Origin: Actinomyces sp. AC-20-1
Lineage (GTDB): Bacteria > Actinomycetota > Actinomycetes > Actinomycetales > Actinomycetaceae
Direction of reading: 5' to 3'
DNA: 64,000 nucleotides
Assembly (NCBI RefSeq): GCF_023369555.1
Contig: NZ_JACJVC010000011.1
Span: 1-64,000, forward strand
Position 1 is the stretch's first letter, and every line of letters starts with the position of its first letter. Made by a program: the position numbers and the translations under genes. Shown here one piece after another: positions 45,480 through 53,370 of the stretch. Below the pieces are notes generated by a model. That model was not told the origin of the DNA. It was given only the letters and a program-made list of their open reading frames with translations, and searched no databases.

Positions 45480-45521
45480 GCCGACGGCGGCCCCACCGGG
45501 AACAGGAGGGCCGCCGTCGGC
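45480..45521 (+). terminator. Hairpin between cysK and cysE
   Basis: GCCGACGGCGGCCC (45480-45493) pairs with GGGCCGCCGTCGGC (45508-45521), 14-nt loop. It may partly stop transcription and make cysK exceed cysE. Confidence 0.6.
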
Positions 45522-45562
45522 GTTGGGTCGGCTGAGAGAGCGCACCCCCACCCAGGAGCACC

Positions 45563-46186
45563 ATGAACTCCACCTCACAGGCCCCCGGCAAGACCCGGCG
45601 CGGCCGCACGGGCTCGGCACGTGCCCACACCCTCATCGACCTGGCCAAGGAGGACCTGGCCACCGCGCGCAGGCAGGACCCGGCCGCCCGCTCCAGCGCC
45701 GAGGTCGCCCTCCTGTACCCCGGGGTCCACGCCGTGTGGGCATACCGCCTCGCCCACCGCCTGTGGGCGCGGGGGCACAAGTTCACGGCCCGGGCCGTCT
45801 CCCAGACGGCCCGCAACCTCACCGGCATCGAGATCCACCCGGCGGCGGTCCTCGGGCGGCGCCTGTTCATCGACCACGGCATGGGTGTCGTCATCGGTGA
45901 GACCGCGCAGGTGGGCGACGACGTCCTCATCTACCACGGGGTCACGCTCGGCGGGGTCTCGACCCGGCCGGGCAAGCGCCACCCCACGATCGGCAACGGT
46001 GTGCAGATCGGGGCGGGGGCGAAGGTCCTGGGCCCGGTGACCGTGGAGGACAACGCGAAGATCGGTGCGAACGCGGTCCTGGTGAAGAACCTGCCGGCCG
46101 ACCACGTGGGTGTGGGGGTGCCGGCCCGGGTGCGCGACCCGCGCACGGACCCCGAGCTCATGATGGACCCGACGATCTACATCTGA
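45563..46186 (+). CDS. cysE: Serine O-acetyltransferase
   Basis: 207 aa. Left-handed beta-helix hexapeptide protein of the short EpsC type: [43 protein letters not shown] with catalytic His/Asp in IDHG and YHGVT (quoted in pieces: [20 protein letters not shown]), then [15 protein letters not shown]. It makes O-acetylserine for CysK. Start ATG 45563 with CAGGAGCACC. Confidence 0.95.
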   Translation: MNSTSQAPGKTRRGRTGSARAHTLIDLAKEDLATARRQDPAARSSAEVALLYPGVHAVWAYRLAHRLWARGHKFTARAVSQTARNLTGIEIHPAAVLGRRLFIDHGMGVVIGETAQVGDDVLIYHGVTLGGVSTRPGKRHPTIGNGVQIGAGAKVLGPVTVEDNAKIGANAVLVKNLPADHVGVGVPARVRDPRTDPELMMDPTIYI

Positions 46187-46219
46187 GCCCGGGCCCCGCC
46201 GGGAGCCGGCCCGCCCCGC

Positions 46220-47560
46220 TCAGCGCAGGACGGTGCCCCCGGCGAGGTCGACGAGCCGGCGGAAGACCTCTCCCCCGCTGGCGCGCGAGCCGTTGTGCTC
46301 GTACTCGCTCGTCACCCAGGTGCGCAGGCCCGGGACGAGGGCGGCGGTGGCCAGTGAGGTCTGAACCGGCACGTAGACGTCACGGGCGTAGACGGCGGCA
46401 GCCCCGCTCACCCCGGCCGCGGCGCTGGCGCCGAGGGCCCGCTCGTCGTACAGGCGCGGCCACTCGACGTCGGCCAGGGCCTCGGCGACCCCCGCCCAGG
46501 GGCGCAGGAGCGGGTCGTCCTCGATCATCCGGGGCGTGACGTGCTCGCCGGTGAGCAGGGTCGGGTCGGCGTCGAAGGCGGTGGGGCGCACGCGCTCGGC
46601 GGCCCAGGCGGTGCGGCCGCCGTCGGCCCAGCAGGACTCGTGGATGACGGCGTACAGCGGGTTGCGGGCCGTGAAGGCGAGTGAGTCCACGAGGTCACAG
46701 CGCAGGGCCCAGGAGGCCGGGTCGCGCTCGAGCAGGTGGTGCATGGCGTCCATGCCGCCGCTGGCGCCCAGCAGGGAGCCGAGCGAGCGCACCCGCTGCG
46801 GCCCCACGGGCGCGCCGTGGGGGTCCAGGAGCTCGCCGCGGCGGGCCGCCTGGACGAGGGCGGCCACGCGGTCGCGGTCGCCGGGGTAGCGGGCGTAGTG
46901 CTCCTCGCTCCTGACGCGCATCGACTCGTAGGTCAGGGCGTAGACCTCGTCGATGGTCCGGCCGACGGCGGGCAGTCCGCCGGTGAGGTGGACCCGGTCG
47001 AGCGAGTCCGCGTGGGCGCTGAGGTAGCGCACGCAGCAGAAGCCCCCGAAGGACTGGCCCAGCAGGCTCCAGCGCTCGATGCCCAGCGCCCGGCGCAGGT
47101 CCTCGCAGTCCTCGACGATCTCGTCGGCCCTGAAGTGGGTGAGCAGGCGGGCGGTGCCGGCGTCGTCGCCCCCGGCACCGGGGTGGTCGACGGGGGTGGA
47201 GCGGCCGGTGCCGCGCTGGTCGAGGAGGATGACGCGGTAGTGCTCGAGGACGGTGCCGAGCCAGCCGAGGCCGGCGTCGGGGCTGGGGCGCGGGGCCTCG
47301 CAGCCGGGGCCGCCCTGGAGGAAGACCAGGGGCGGGCGGGCCAGGGGGTCCGACGGCGTCGCCCCGGTCCCGGCGCGGGCGACCTCGCGCGCGTAGACCG
47401 TGAGCGTGGGTGTGCCGTCCGGCCAGGTGTCCCCGCCCCCGGAGCGGTCCAGGGCGACGGTGAGGTGGTGCTCGCGGGTCAGGAGCCCGGCGTTGGCCGT
47501 GGACCAGGGGCCGGAGACCAGGCGCGGGGAGGCCGGTGGGGACGTCTGGGTCGGTGTCAT
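46220..47560 (-). CDS. Alpha/beta-hydrolase, S33 proline-iminopeptidase-like
   Basis: 446 aa, cytoplasmic. FLQGGPGCEAPRP (oxyanion motif GGPG), DQRGTGRSTP, nucleophile elbow GQSFGGF (~residue 176) and a C-terminal EHNGSRASGG with the likely catalytic His. It resembles actinobacterial proline iminopeptidase-like peptidases that remove N-terminal residues from short peptides. The ATG overlaps the nei stop by 4 nt (ATGA), so it is coupled to nei; a TAGCGT 6 nt upstream could also serve a leaderless start. Confidence 0.88.
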   Translation of the reverse strand: MTPTQTSPPASPRLVSGPWSTANAGLLTREHHLTVALDRSGGGDTWPDGTPTLTVYAREVARAGTGATPSDPLARPPLVFLQGGPGCEAPRPSPDAGLGWLGTVLEHYRVILLDQRGTGRSTPVDHPGAGGDDAGTARLLTHFRADEIVEDCEDLRRALGIERWSLLGQSFGGFCCVRYLSAHADSLDRVHLTGGLPAVGRTIDEVYALTYESMRVRSEEHYARYPGDRDRVAALVQAARRGELLDPHGAPVGPQRVRSLGSLLGASGGMDAMHHLLERDPASWALRCDLVDSLAFTARNPLYAVIHESCWADGGRTAWAAERVRPTAFDADPTLLTGEHVTPRMIEDDPLLRPWAGVAEALADVEWPRLYDERALGASAAAGVSGAAAVYARDVYVPVQTSLATAALVPGLRTWVTSEYEHNGSRASGGEVFRRLVDLAGGTVLR

Positions 47561-48579
47561 GGCGCCACGCTACCCACCGGCGCGGGGCCGGCGGGGCAGC
47601 GGGCCTGGCAGGCCGGGCACCAGAACAGGCGCCGCCCGGCCACGTCCTTGCTCCTCACTGGTGCGCCGCAGCGCAGGCAGGGCCGGTCGGCGCGGTGGTA
47701 GACGTACCAGCGGCCGGCCTCCTCGTCGTCCTCGGGCAGGGGGACGGGGACGTCGTCGGGCTCGACGGTCGTGATGAAGCCCGTGGCGACACCGTGCTCC
47801 ATGAGCGGCACGAGGTCGTCCCACACGGCGCGCAGGCGCGCCTCGCTCACGTGCTGGCCGGAGCGGAAGGGGCTGATGCCGCAGCGCAGCAGGGTCTCGG
47901 CCCGGTAGATGTTGCCGACGCCGGAGATGACCGACTGGTCCATGAGCAGCTCGCCCACGGCCTTGCGGCGGCGGCGGACGTTGGCCACGAAGAGCTCGCG
48001 GTCGCCGTCGGCGCGCAGGGGGTCGGGGCCCAGGCGGCGGCGCACGGCCGCGACGCCGTCGGCGTCGAGCAGCTCGCAGGCGGCGGGTCCGGTGAGGTCG
48101 GCGACGCCGTGCTCGCCCAGCAGCCGCAGGCGCACCGCCCCGCGCGGCTCGGGCGCACGCCACTGGCCCGGGGCGGGTGCGGTGGGCGCGTCGTCGGGCC
48201 CACCGGCCAGGCCGGACAGGGCGGAGCCGCCGCCGTGCGCCAGGGCGTGCTCGCCGCGCTCACCGACGCGCCTGCGCGGGGCGCCGATGGCGTGCGGGGC
48301 GGTGAAGGAGGCGTCGCCGTCGAAGGTCCACGAGCCGTACAGGCCCAGGTGGATGCGCAGCCAGGTGACCGCGGTGTCGTCGGCGGGCACGTCCGCCTCG
48401 GGTGCGAAGGGCAGGAAGAGGTGCTTGCCGTGGGCCTGGGCGCCGAGGAGCACCTGGCCGTCGAGGCGCTCGGCCCCGGCGGCGAAGCGCCCCTGGGGGG
48501 AGGTGGCAGCCAGGCGCTGGCCGCCGTAGAGCTCGCTGAGGGCGGCGCTGAGCCGGTGGATGGTGTGGCCTTCGGGCAT
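47557..48579 (-). CDS. Fpg/Nei-family DNA glycosylase (Nei2-like)
   Basis: 340 aa. Begins MPEGHTIHRL: after Met removal Pro is the nucleophile and Glu the acid of Fpg/Nei enzymes, which cut oxidised bases and nick the site. H2TH domain VISGVGNIYRAETLLRCGISPF and C-terminal zinc finger CLRCG..CPACQ. A Gly/Ala/Pro-rich insertion (~residues 100-150) is unusual. ATG 48579 has TACGGT 6 nt upstream without SD. Confidence 0.92.
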   Translation of the reverse strand: MPEGHTIHRLSAALSELYGGQRLAATSPQGRFAAGAERLDGQVLLGAQAHGKHLFLPFAPEADVPADDTAVTWLRIHLGLYGSWTFDGDASFTAPHAIGAPRRRVGERGEHALAHGGGSALSGLAGGPDDAPTAPAPGQWRAPEPRGAVRLRLLGEHGVADLTGPAACELLDADGVAAVRRRLGPDPLRADGDRELFVANVRRRRKAVGELLMDQSVISGVGNIYRAETLLRCGISPFRSGQHVSEARLRAVWDDLVPLMEHGVATGFITTVEPDDVPVPLPEDDEEAGRWYVYHRADRPCLRCGAPVRSKDVAGRRLFWCPACQARCPAGPAPVGSVAP

Positions 48580-48671
48580 GTGAGGACCGTACCCGAGGGC
48601 CTGGGCCCGAGGTCCCACGGTCCGCCGGCGGCCCGTCCCGCTCCGGCGGCCTCCGGGCCCTGGCCGGGTTC

Positions 48672-49133
48672 TCAGGCGCCCTGGTGGGCGCGCCTCTCGT
48701 ACTCGGCGAGCTGGTCGATGCGGCGCTGGTGGCGCTCGTCGCCGCTGAAGGGCTCGGCGATGTAGAGGTCCACCAGGTGCAGGGCCTCCTCGAGGCTGTG
48801 CATGCGGCCGCCGACGGCGATGACGTTGGCGTCGTTGTGCTGGCGGGCCAGGCGGGCCGTGTCCTCGTTCCAGGCCAGGGCCGCGCGCACGCCGTCCACG
48901 CAGTTGGCGGCGATCTGCTCGCCGTTGCCGGAGCCGCCGATGACGACGCCGAGGCTGCCCGGGTCCGCGACGACGGCCTCCGCGGCCTCGATGCAGAAGG
49001 AGGGGTAGTCGTCGAGCGGGTCGTAGGTGCGGGCGCCGTGGTCGATGACCTCGTGGCCCTGCTCGCCCAGGTGCGTGACGAGGGCGGTCTTGAGCTCGAA
49101 GCCGGCGTGGTCGGAGGCGATGTGGATGCGCAT
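48672..49133 (-). CDS. rpiB: Ribose-5-phosphate isomerase B
   Basis: A 153-aa enzyme of the pentose phosphate pathway (ribose-5-P / ribulose-5-P). SDHAGFELK at the start binds the sugar, and GGSGNGEQIAANCVDGVRAA shows Glu where enterobacterial enzymes have the catalytic Cys, as in mycobacterial RpiB. HNDANVIAVGGR follows. ATG 49133, CACAAT (49141-49146) 7 nt upstream, no SD. It is divergent from the M13 peptidase. Confidence 0.96.
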   Translation of the reverse strand: MRIHIASDHAGFELKTALVTHLGEQGHEVIDHGARTYDPLDDYPSFCIEAAEAVVADPGSLGVVIGGSGNGEQIAANCVDGVRAALAWNEDTARLARQHNDANVIAVGGRMHSLEEALHLVDLYIAEPFSGDERHQRRIDQLAEYERRAHQGA

Positions 49134-49230
49134 GGGTGGGATTGTGCCTCACGCGAACACGTCGCGTCAGAGGCGCGGCAGGGCGCTGCGGGCGCCGGTG
49201 GGTACCGGGCCCAGGCGCTACCTTGGCCCC

Positions 49231-51336
49231 ATGACTGAGACCCCCGTGACCGCTGAGGGCCGCGACGTGCTCGCCGGCGTCCTCGAGACCGCCGCCGTCG
49301 ACCCCGCCGTCCGCGTCCAGGACGACCTCTTCCGCCACGTCAACGGCACCTGGCTCAGGCAGGCCGTCATCCCCGCGGACAAGCCCGGCACGGGATCCTT
49401 CACCCTGCTGCGCGACGCGGCGGAGGAGGCCTGCCACGAGATCCTCACCGAGCTGGCCGGCCAGGTCGCCCCGGACGGCTCCGCCGCGGTGCCGACGACG
49501 CCGGCCGGCAAGGTCGCCGCCCTGTACGCGGCCTTCATGGACGAGGAGCGCGTCGAGGCGCTGGGGGCCGCCCCGCTCGAGGGCGAGCTGGCCCCGCTGC
49601 TGGCGGCCGGGGACAAGGAGGCCCTGGCCCGCGCCGTGGGCGCGGGCTCAGCCGCGGGCTTCTCGGGCCCCTTTGCCGCCTACGTCGAGAACGACCTCAA
49701 CGACCCCGCGCGCTACACCACCTTCCTCAGCCAGTCTGGCCTGGCCCTGCCGGATGAGTCCTACTACCGCGAGGAGGCCCAGGAGGGAGTGCGCACGGAC
49801 TACGTGGCGCACGTGGCGCGCGTGCTCGACCTCGCCGGCGCCCCCGCGCTCCTGGGGGCCGGGGCCACGGAGCTCGCCGGGCGTGTCATGGCCCTGGAGA
49901 CGGCGCTCGCCCGCGGCCACTGGGACCGCGTGTCCTGCCGTGACATCGAGCGGATCAACAACCCGCGCCGCTGGGAGGAGCTGGTGGCGAGCGCCCCCGG
50001 CTTCCCCTGGGAGGCCTGGCGCGCGGGCATCGCCGACGCCGCCGCGGCCGCGGGCGCCCCGCTGGGCTCCTTCCTGCAGGAGGTCATCGTCGAGCAGCCG
50101 GACTACCTGCCCCACGTGGCCGAGGTGTGGCAGTCGACGTCCCTGGAGGACCTGCGCGCCTGGGCCGTGTGGCACACGGTCCACGGGCGCACCTCGTTGC
50201 TGTCGAGCAGCTTCGTGGCCGAGACCTTCTCCTTCTACTCCCGGCGCCTGCAGGGCGTGGACGAGCTGCGCCCGCGGTGGAAGCGCGGGGTCGGCCTGGT
50301 CGAGGCCTGCCTGGGCGAGGCCCTGGGCGAGGTCTACGTCGAGCGGCACTTCCCGCCGGCCCACAAGGAGGCGATGGAGGCCCTGGTCGCGGACCTCATC
50401 GAGGCCTACCGCCGCTCCATCGGCGAGCTGACCTGGATGGGCGAGCAGACCCGTCAGCGGGCGCTGGACAAGCTGGCGCTGTTCACCCCGAAGATCGGCT
50501 ACCCGGTGCGCTGGCGCGACTACTCCGACATCGTCATCACCCCCGGGGACCTCATGTCCAGCGTGCGCTCGGTGGAGGCCTTCGACCTGGCCCGCTCGCT
50601 GCGCAAGCTCGCCGGCCCGGTGGACCGTGACGAGTGGCACATGACGCCGCAGACGGTCAACGCCTACTACAACCCGACGATGAACGAGATCGTCTTCCCG
50701 GCCGCGATCCTCCAGCCGCCCTTCTTCGACCCGCGGGCGGACGAGGCCGTCAACTACGCGGGCATCGGCGCGGTCATCGGCCACGAGATCGGCCACGGCT
50801 TCGACGACCAGGGCTCGACCTTCGACGGCACGGGCAGGGTGACGGACTGGTGGACCGAGGAGGACCGTGCGGCCTTCACCGAGCGCACGAGCGCGCTCAT
50901 CGCCCAGTACGACGCCTACGTGCCCGCCGAGCTGGCCGAGCGCGCCGCGGCCGAGGGCACCGCGCCTGAGGAGGTCCCGCACGTCAACGGCTCGCTCACC
51001 ATCGGGGAGAACATCGGCGACCTGGGCGGGCTGGGCATCGCTCTCAAGGCCTACGGCCTGGCCCTGGAGCGTGCGGGAGCCGTCTCCTTCGCCGAGGCGC
51101 CGGTCATCGACGGCCTGACGGCGATGGAGCGCTTCTTCTACTCGTGGGCGCGCATCTGGCGGGGCAAGAACCGGGTGGAGCGCAGCGAGCTGCTGCTGAC
51201 GGTGGACCCGCACTCGCCCAACGAGTTCCGCTGCAACGGGATCGTGCGCAACATGGACGCCTTCCACGAGGCCTTCGGCGTCACCGAGGGCGACGCCCTG
51301 TGGCTGGCCCCCGAGGAGCGCGTGTCCATCTGGTGA
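49231..51336 (+). CDS. M13-family zinc metallopeptidase (neprilysin/PepO-like)
   Basis: 701 aa, no signal peptide or membrane segment, so cytoplasmic unlike the neprilysins. N-terminal M13 domain DDLFRHVNGTWL; catalytic region NAYYNPTMNEIVFPAAILQPPFF, HEIGHGFDDQGSTFDGTG (HExxH) and GENIGDLGGLGIA with the third Zn ligand. It probably trims oligopeptides. ATG 49231 has TACCTT 6 nt upstream and no SD. Confidence 0.94.
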   Translation: MTETPVTAEGRDVLAGVLETAAVDPAVRVQDDLFRHVNGTWLRQAVIPADKPGTGSFTLLRDAAEEACHEILTELAGQVAPDGSAAVPTTPAGKVAALYAAFMDEERVEALGAAPLEGELAPLLAAGDKEALARAVGAGSAAGFSGPFAAYVENDLNDPARYTTFLSQSGLALPDESYYREEAQEGVRTDYVAHVARVLDLAGAPALLGAGATELAGRVMALETALARGHWDRVSCRDIERINNPRRWEELVASAPGFPWEAWRAGIADAAAAAGAPLGSFLQEVIVEQPDYLPHVAEVWQSTSLEDLRAWAVWHTVHGRTSLLSSSFVAETFSFYSRRLQGVDELRPRWKRGVGLVEACLGEALGEVYVERHFPPAHKEAMEALVADLIEAYRRSIGELTWMGEQTRQRALDKLALFTPKIGYPVRWRDYSDIVITPGDLMSSVRSVEAFDLARSLRKLAGPVDRDEWHMTPQTVNAYYNPTMNEIVFPAAILQPPFFDPRADEAVNYAGIGAVIGHEIGHGFDDQGSTFDGTGRVTDWWTEEDRAAFTERTSALIAQYDAYVPAELAERAAAEGTAPEEVPHVNGSLTIGENIGDLGGLGIALKAYGLALERAGAVSFAEAPVIDGLTAMERFFYSWARIWRGKNRVERSELLLTVDPHSPNEFRCNGIVRNMDAFHEAFGVTEGDALWLAPEERVSIW

Positions 51337-51377
51337 GGCCGTGGGCATGGAGCTCACGGCGATGAGGGTGTGGCTGA

Positions 51378-52150
51378 TTGAGATCCACCACGAGGAGCTG
51401 CTCTCACTCGTGCTACCGCTGCGCGCGGTCGCACGATGACACCAGCATCGGCATCGTCTCCGTCGCTCTTCTCCAGGCCGACGGCATCAACGGGTTCTCT
51501 GCCGGGTACACCGAGGTACGTCAGGGACAAGGCAGCTGGTCCGTGACCACCCGCAGTGTCGAGTGGTCCGGGGACGCTCCCACCACAGTCGCGTTGTTCT
51601 GCGGCCTCTACAACGAGGAGGCTCATGCGCCTGTTGTGAAGATCCCGCTGCGTATCACCGGCGCCACCGCTGCTCCGACGCCCACTGCTGCTCCGACGTC
51701 GACCGCTGCGCCCACTGTCGCGCCGACCGGCTCCTCGTCGATCTCGGCGGACGTGACCTCGGTGTCCCCCGGTGGCGAGGTGACGGTCACAGCCACCGGC
51801 TTCACGGCCGGCGAGAACGTCGACGTCTACCTGCGCTCCACCCCCGTGCACCTGACCACCACCACAGCCGACGCCTCCGGCAAGGTCGTCGTCAAGGTCA
51901 CCATCCCCGCAGGCACGGACCCCGGCGCCCACCACCTCGTCCTCACCGGCCAGCGCAGCGGGGTCAGCCTGCGCCAGGCGATCACCGTCAACGCCCCACC
52001 AGCACCACGGCGGCCACCACCGCCACGAAGAAGCCCTCCACAGGCTCGCGCCTGGCCGCCACTGGCGTCACCGTCCTGCCCCTGCTGCTGGCCGGCGGCG
52101 CCGTCCTGGGCGGCAGCGCCCTCGCCGCACGCCGACGCGCCAACGACTGA
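51378..52150 (+). pseudogene. Decayed LAXTG surface protein (truncated and frameshifted)
   Basis: The first frame (from 51378) lacks a signal peptide and begins with poor sequence, then becomes coding-like (VALLQADGINGFSAGYTEV..), passes a Thr/Ala/Pro linker and an Ig-like domain ending SLRQAITVNAPP near 51997. The continuation (TSTTAATTATKKPSTGSRLAATG, hydrophobic helix, RRR tail) is in another frame, so a -1/+2 shift near 52000 breaks it. LAATG is a class E-type sorting motif like the LARTG protein at 2.8 kb. Either a remnant gene or, less likely, a sequencing indel. Confidence 0.75.
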
Positions 52151-52160
52151 CACCCCACCC

Positions 52161-52179
52161 GTGGCGCCCCGGGCGCCAC
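52161..52179 (+). terminator. Small hairpin after the decayed surface gene
   Basis: GTGGCGCC / GGCGCCAC (52161-52168 with 52172-52179) with a 3-nt loop, just before the LCP gene. Confidence 0.45.
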
Positions 52180-52215
52180 GCACCAGGCCTCACGCACAGA
52201 CACAACGATTGAACC

Positions 52216-53202
52216 ATGAGAGCCCGACGCACGGCGGTTGCCGTCACACTCGTGACGGCAACCGCCGCCGCACTTCTCGGAGCCGATGTCCTCACCCTGG
52301 CGCAGCGCCCCGGCACCATGGACGTCGCCCTGCCCACCACCATCTCCCCCGCCGCCCCGGAGGAGACCTGGCTCGTCCTGGGCACCGACTCGCGCGAGAC
52401 CGTCCCCGAGGGCCCTGACTACTACGGCACCGTCGCCCAGGCCGGGCAGGGCTCGCGCGCCGACGTCCTCCTCCTCGTCCAGCCCTCCGCCTCCGGCACC
52501 ACCATTGTCTCCGTCCCCCGCGACCTCGCCCTCCTCACCGACGCCGGCGCCGAGCGCCTGGCGACGAGCCGCCTCGCCGGGCCCGGGAGGACCGTTGACC
52601 TCCTGTGCACGCAGCTCGGGGTGGCCCCCACCCACGTCGTGGCCGTTGACATGGCCCAGTTCGCCGCGGTCGTCGACGCCCTCGGCGGCGTGAGCGTCGC
52701 CATCGACGAGCCCGTGCGCGACGCCGGCTCCGGGCTCGACCTGTCGCATGCCGGTGAGCACACCCTCACCGGTGTCGAGGCCCTCTCGCTCGTCCGGTCC
52801 CGCCACCCCGAGGTCCTGCACGACGGGCAGTGGACCGCCCTGAGCCAGACGGAGGGGGCTCAGCGCCGAAGCCACTACGCGGGCGTCGTCCTCGCCGCCG
52901 TCCTCGCCCAGGCGCGTCACGAGGCCCGCAACCCGCTGGCCGCACGCAACCTGGCCCACACCCTCGCCGGCAACCTCACCGTGGACCCGGGCACCGGCCT
53001 GACCGACCTGCTCGGCCTCGCACGCACCGTCGCCACCGGGGACGGTGCCTCGGTCACCCTGGTCGAGATCCCCGTCGATGAGCCGGAGGGCTCCTTCGTC
53101 GCCTTCCCCACCCAGGAGACCTACGCCGTCCTCGCCGCCCACGGCTACCTCCGCGGCGGCTGCGTGCCGGCCGCCGGGCAAGGGGACCGGGAGGACCCCT
53201 GA
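52216..53202 (+). CDS. LytR-CpsA-Psr (LCP) family protein
   Basis: 328 aa. Single N-terminal membrane anchor (TAVAVTLVTATAAALLGAD) and an extracellular LCP domain: WLVLGTDSRE, SRADVLLLVQ, IVSVPRDLAL (conserved Arg), FAAVVDALGGVSVAI and ALSLVRSRHPE. LCP enzymes attach wall polymers (teichoic acid, glycan) to peptidoglycan or protein. ATG 52216 with AACGAT 6 nt upstream, no SD. Confidence 0.92.
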   Translation: MRARRTAVAVTLVTATAAALLGADVLTLAQRPGTMDVALPTTISPAAPEETWLVLGTDSRETVPEGPDYYGTVAQAGQGSRADVLLLVQPSASGTTIVSVPRDLALLTDAGAERLATSRLAGPGRTVDLLCTQLGVAPTHVVAVDMAQFAAVVDALGGVSVAIDEPVRDAGSGLDLSHAGEHTLTGVEALSLVRSRHPEVLHDGQWTALSQTEGAQRRSHYAGVVLAAVLAQARHEARNPLAARNLAHTLAGNLTVDPGTGLTDLLGLARTVATGDGASVTLVEIPVDEPEGSFVAFPTQETYAVLAAHGYLRGGCVPAAGQGDREDP

Positions 53203-53370
53203 GCAGCCCCTGAGCAGCGCGCGTCCTGCTCCCGGCCCGGCCCCCGCCGTCGGCCCCGATTCCCCTGCCGGCGCACCGGGTGAGACGATGGCCCCCTGCA
53301 CGCGCCGAGACCCGGCGCAGACCGGCAGCGGCCACAAGCCCGCCGGCAGACCGTCCCAGAAGGAGCCCAT

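Noticed and set aside
47567-47572. Independent leaderless promoter (TAGCGT) for the S33 hydrolase
   Set aside because: The start overlaps the nei stop (ATGA), so coupling explains its expression; the hexamer may be chance.
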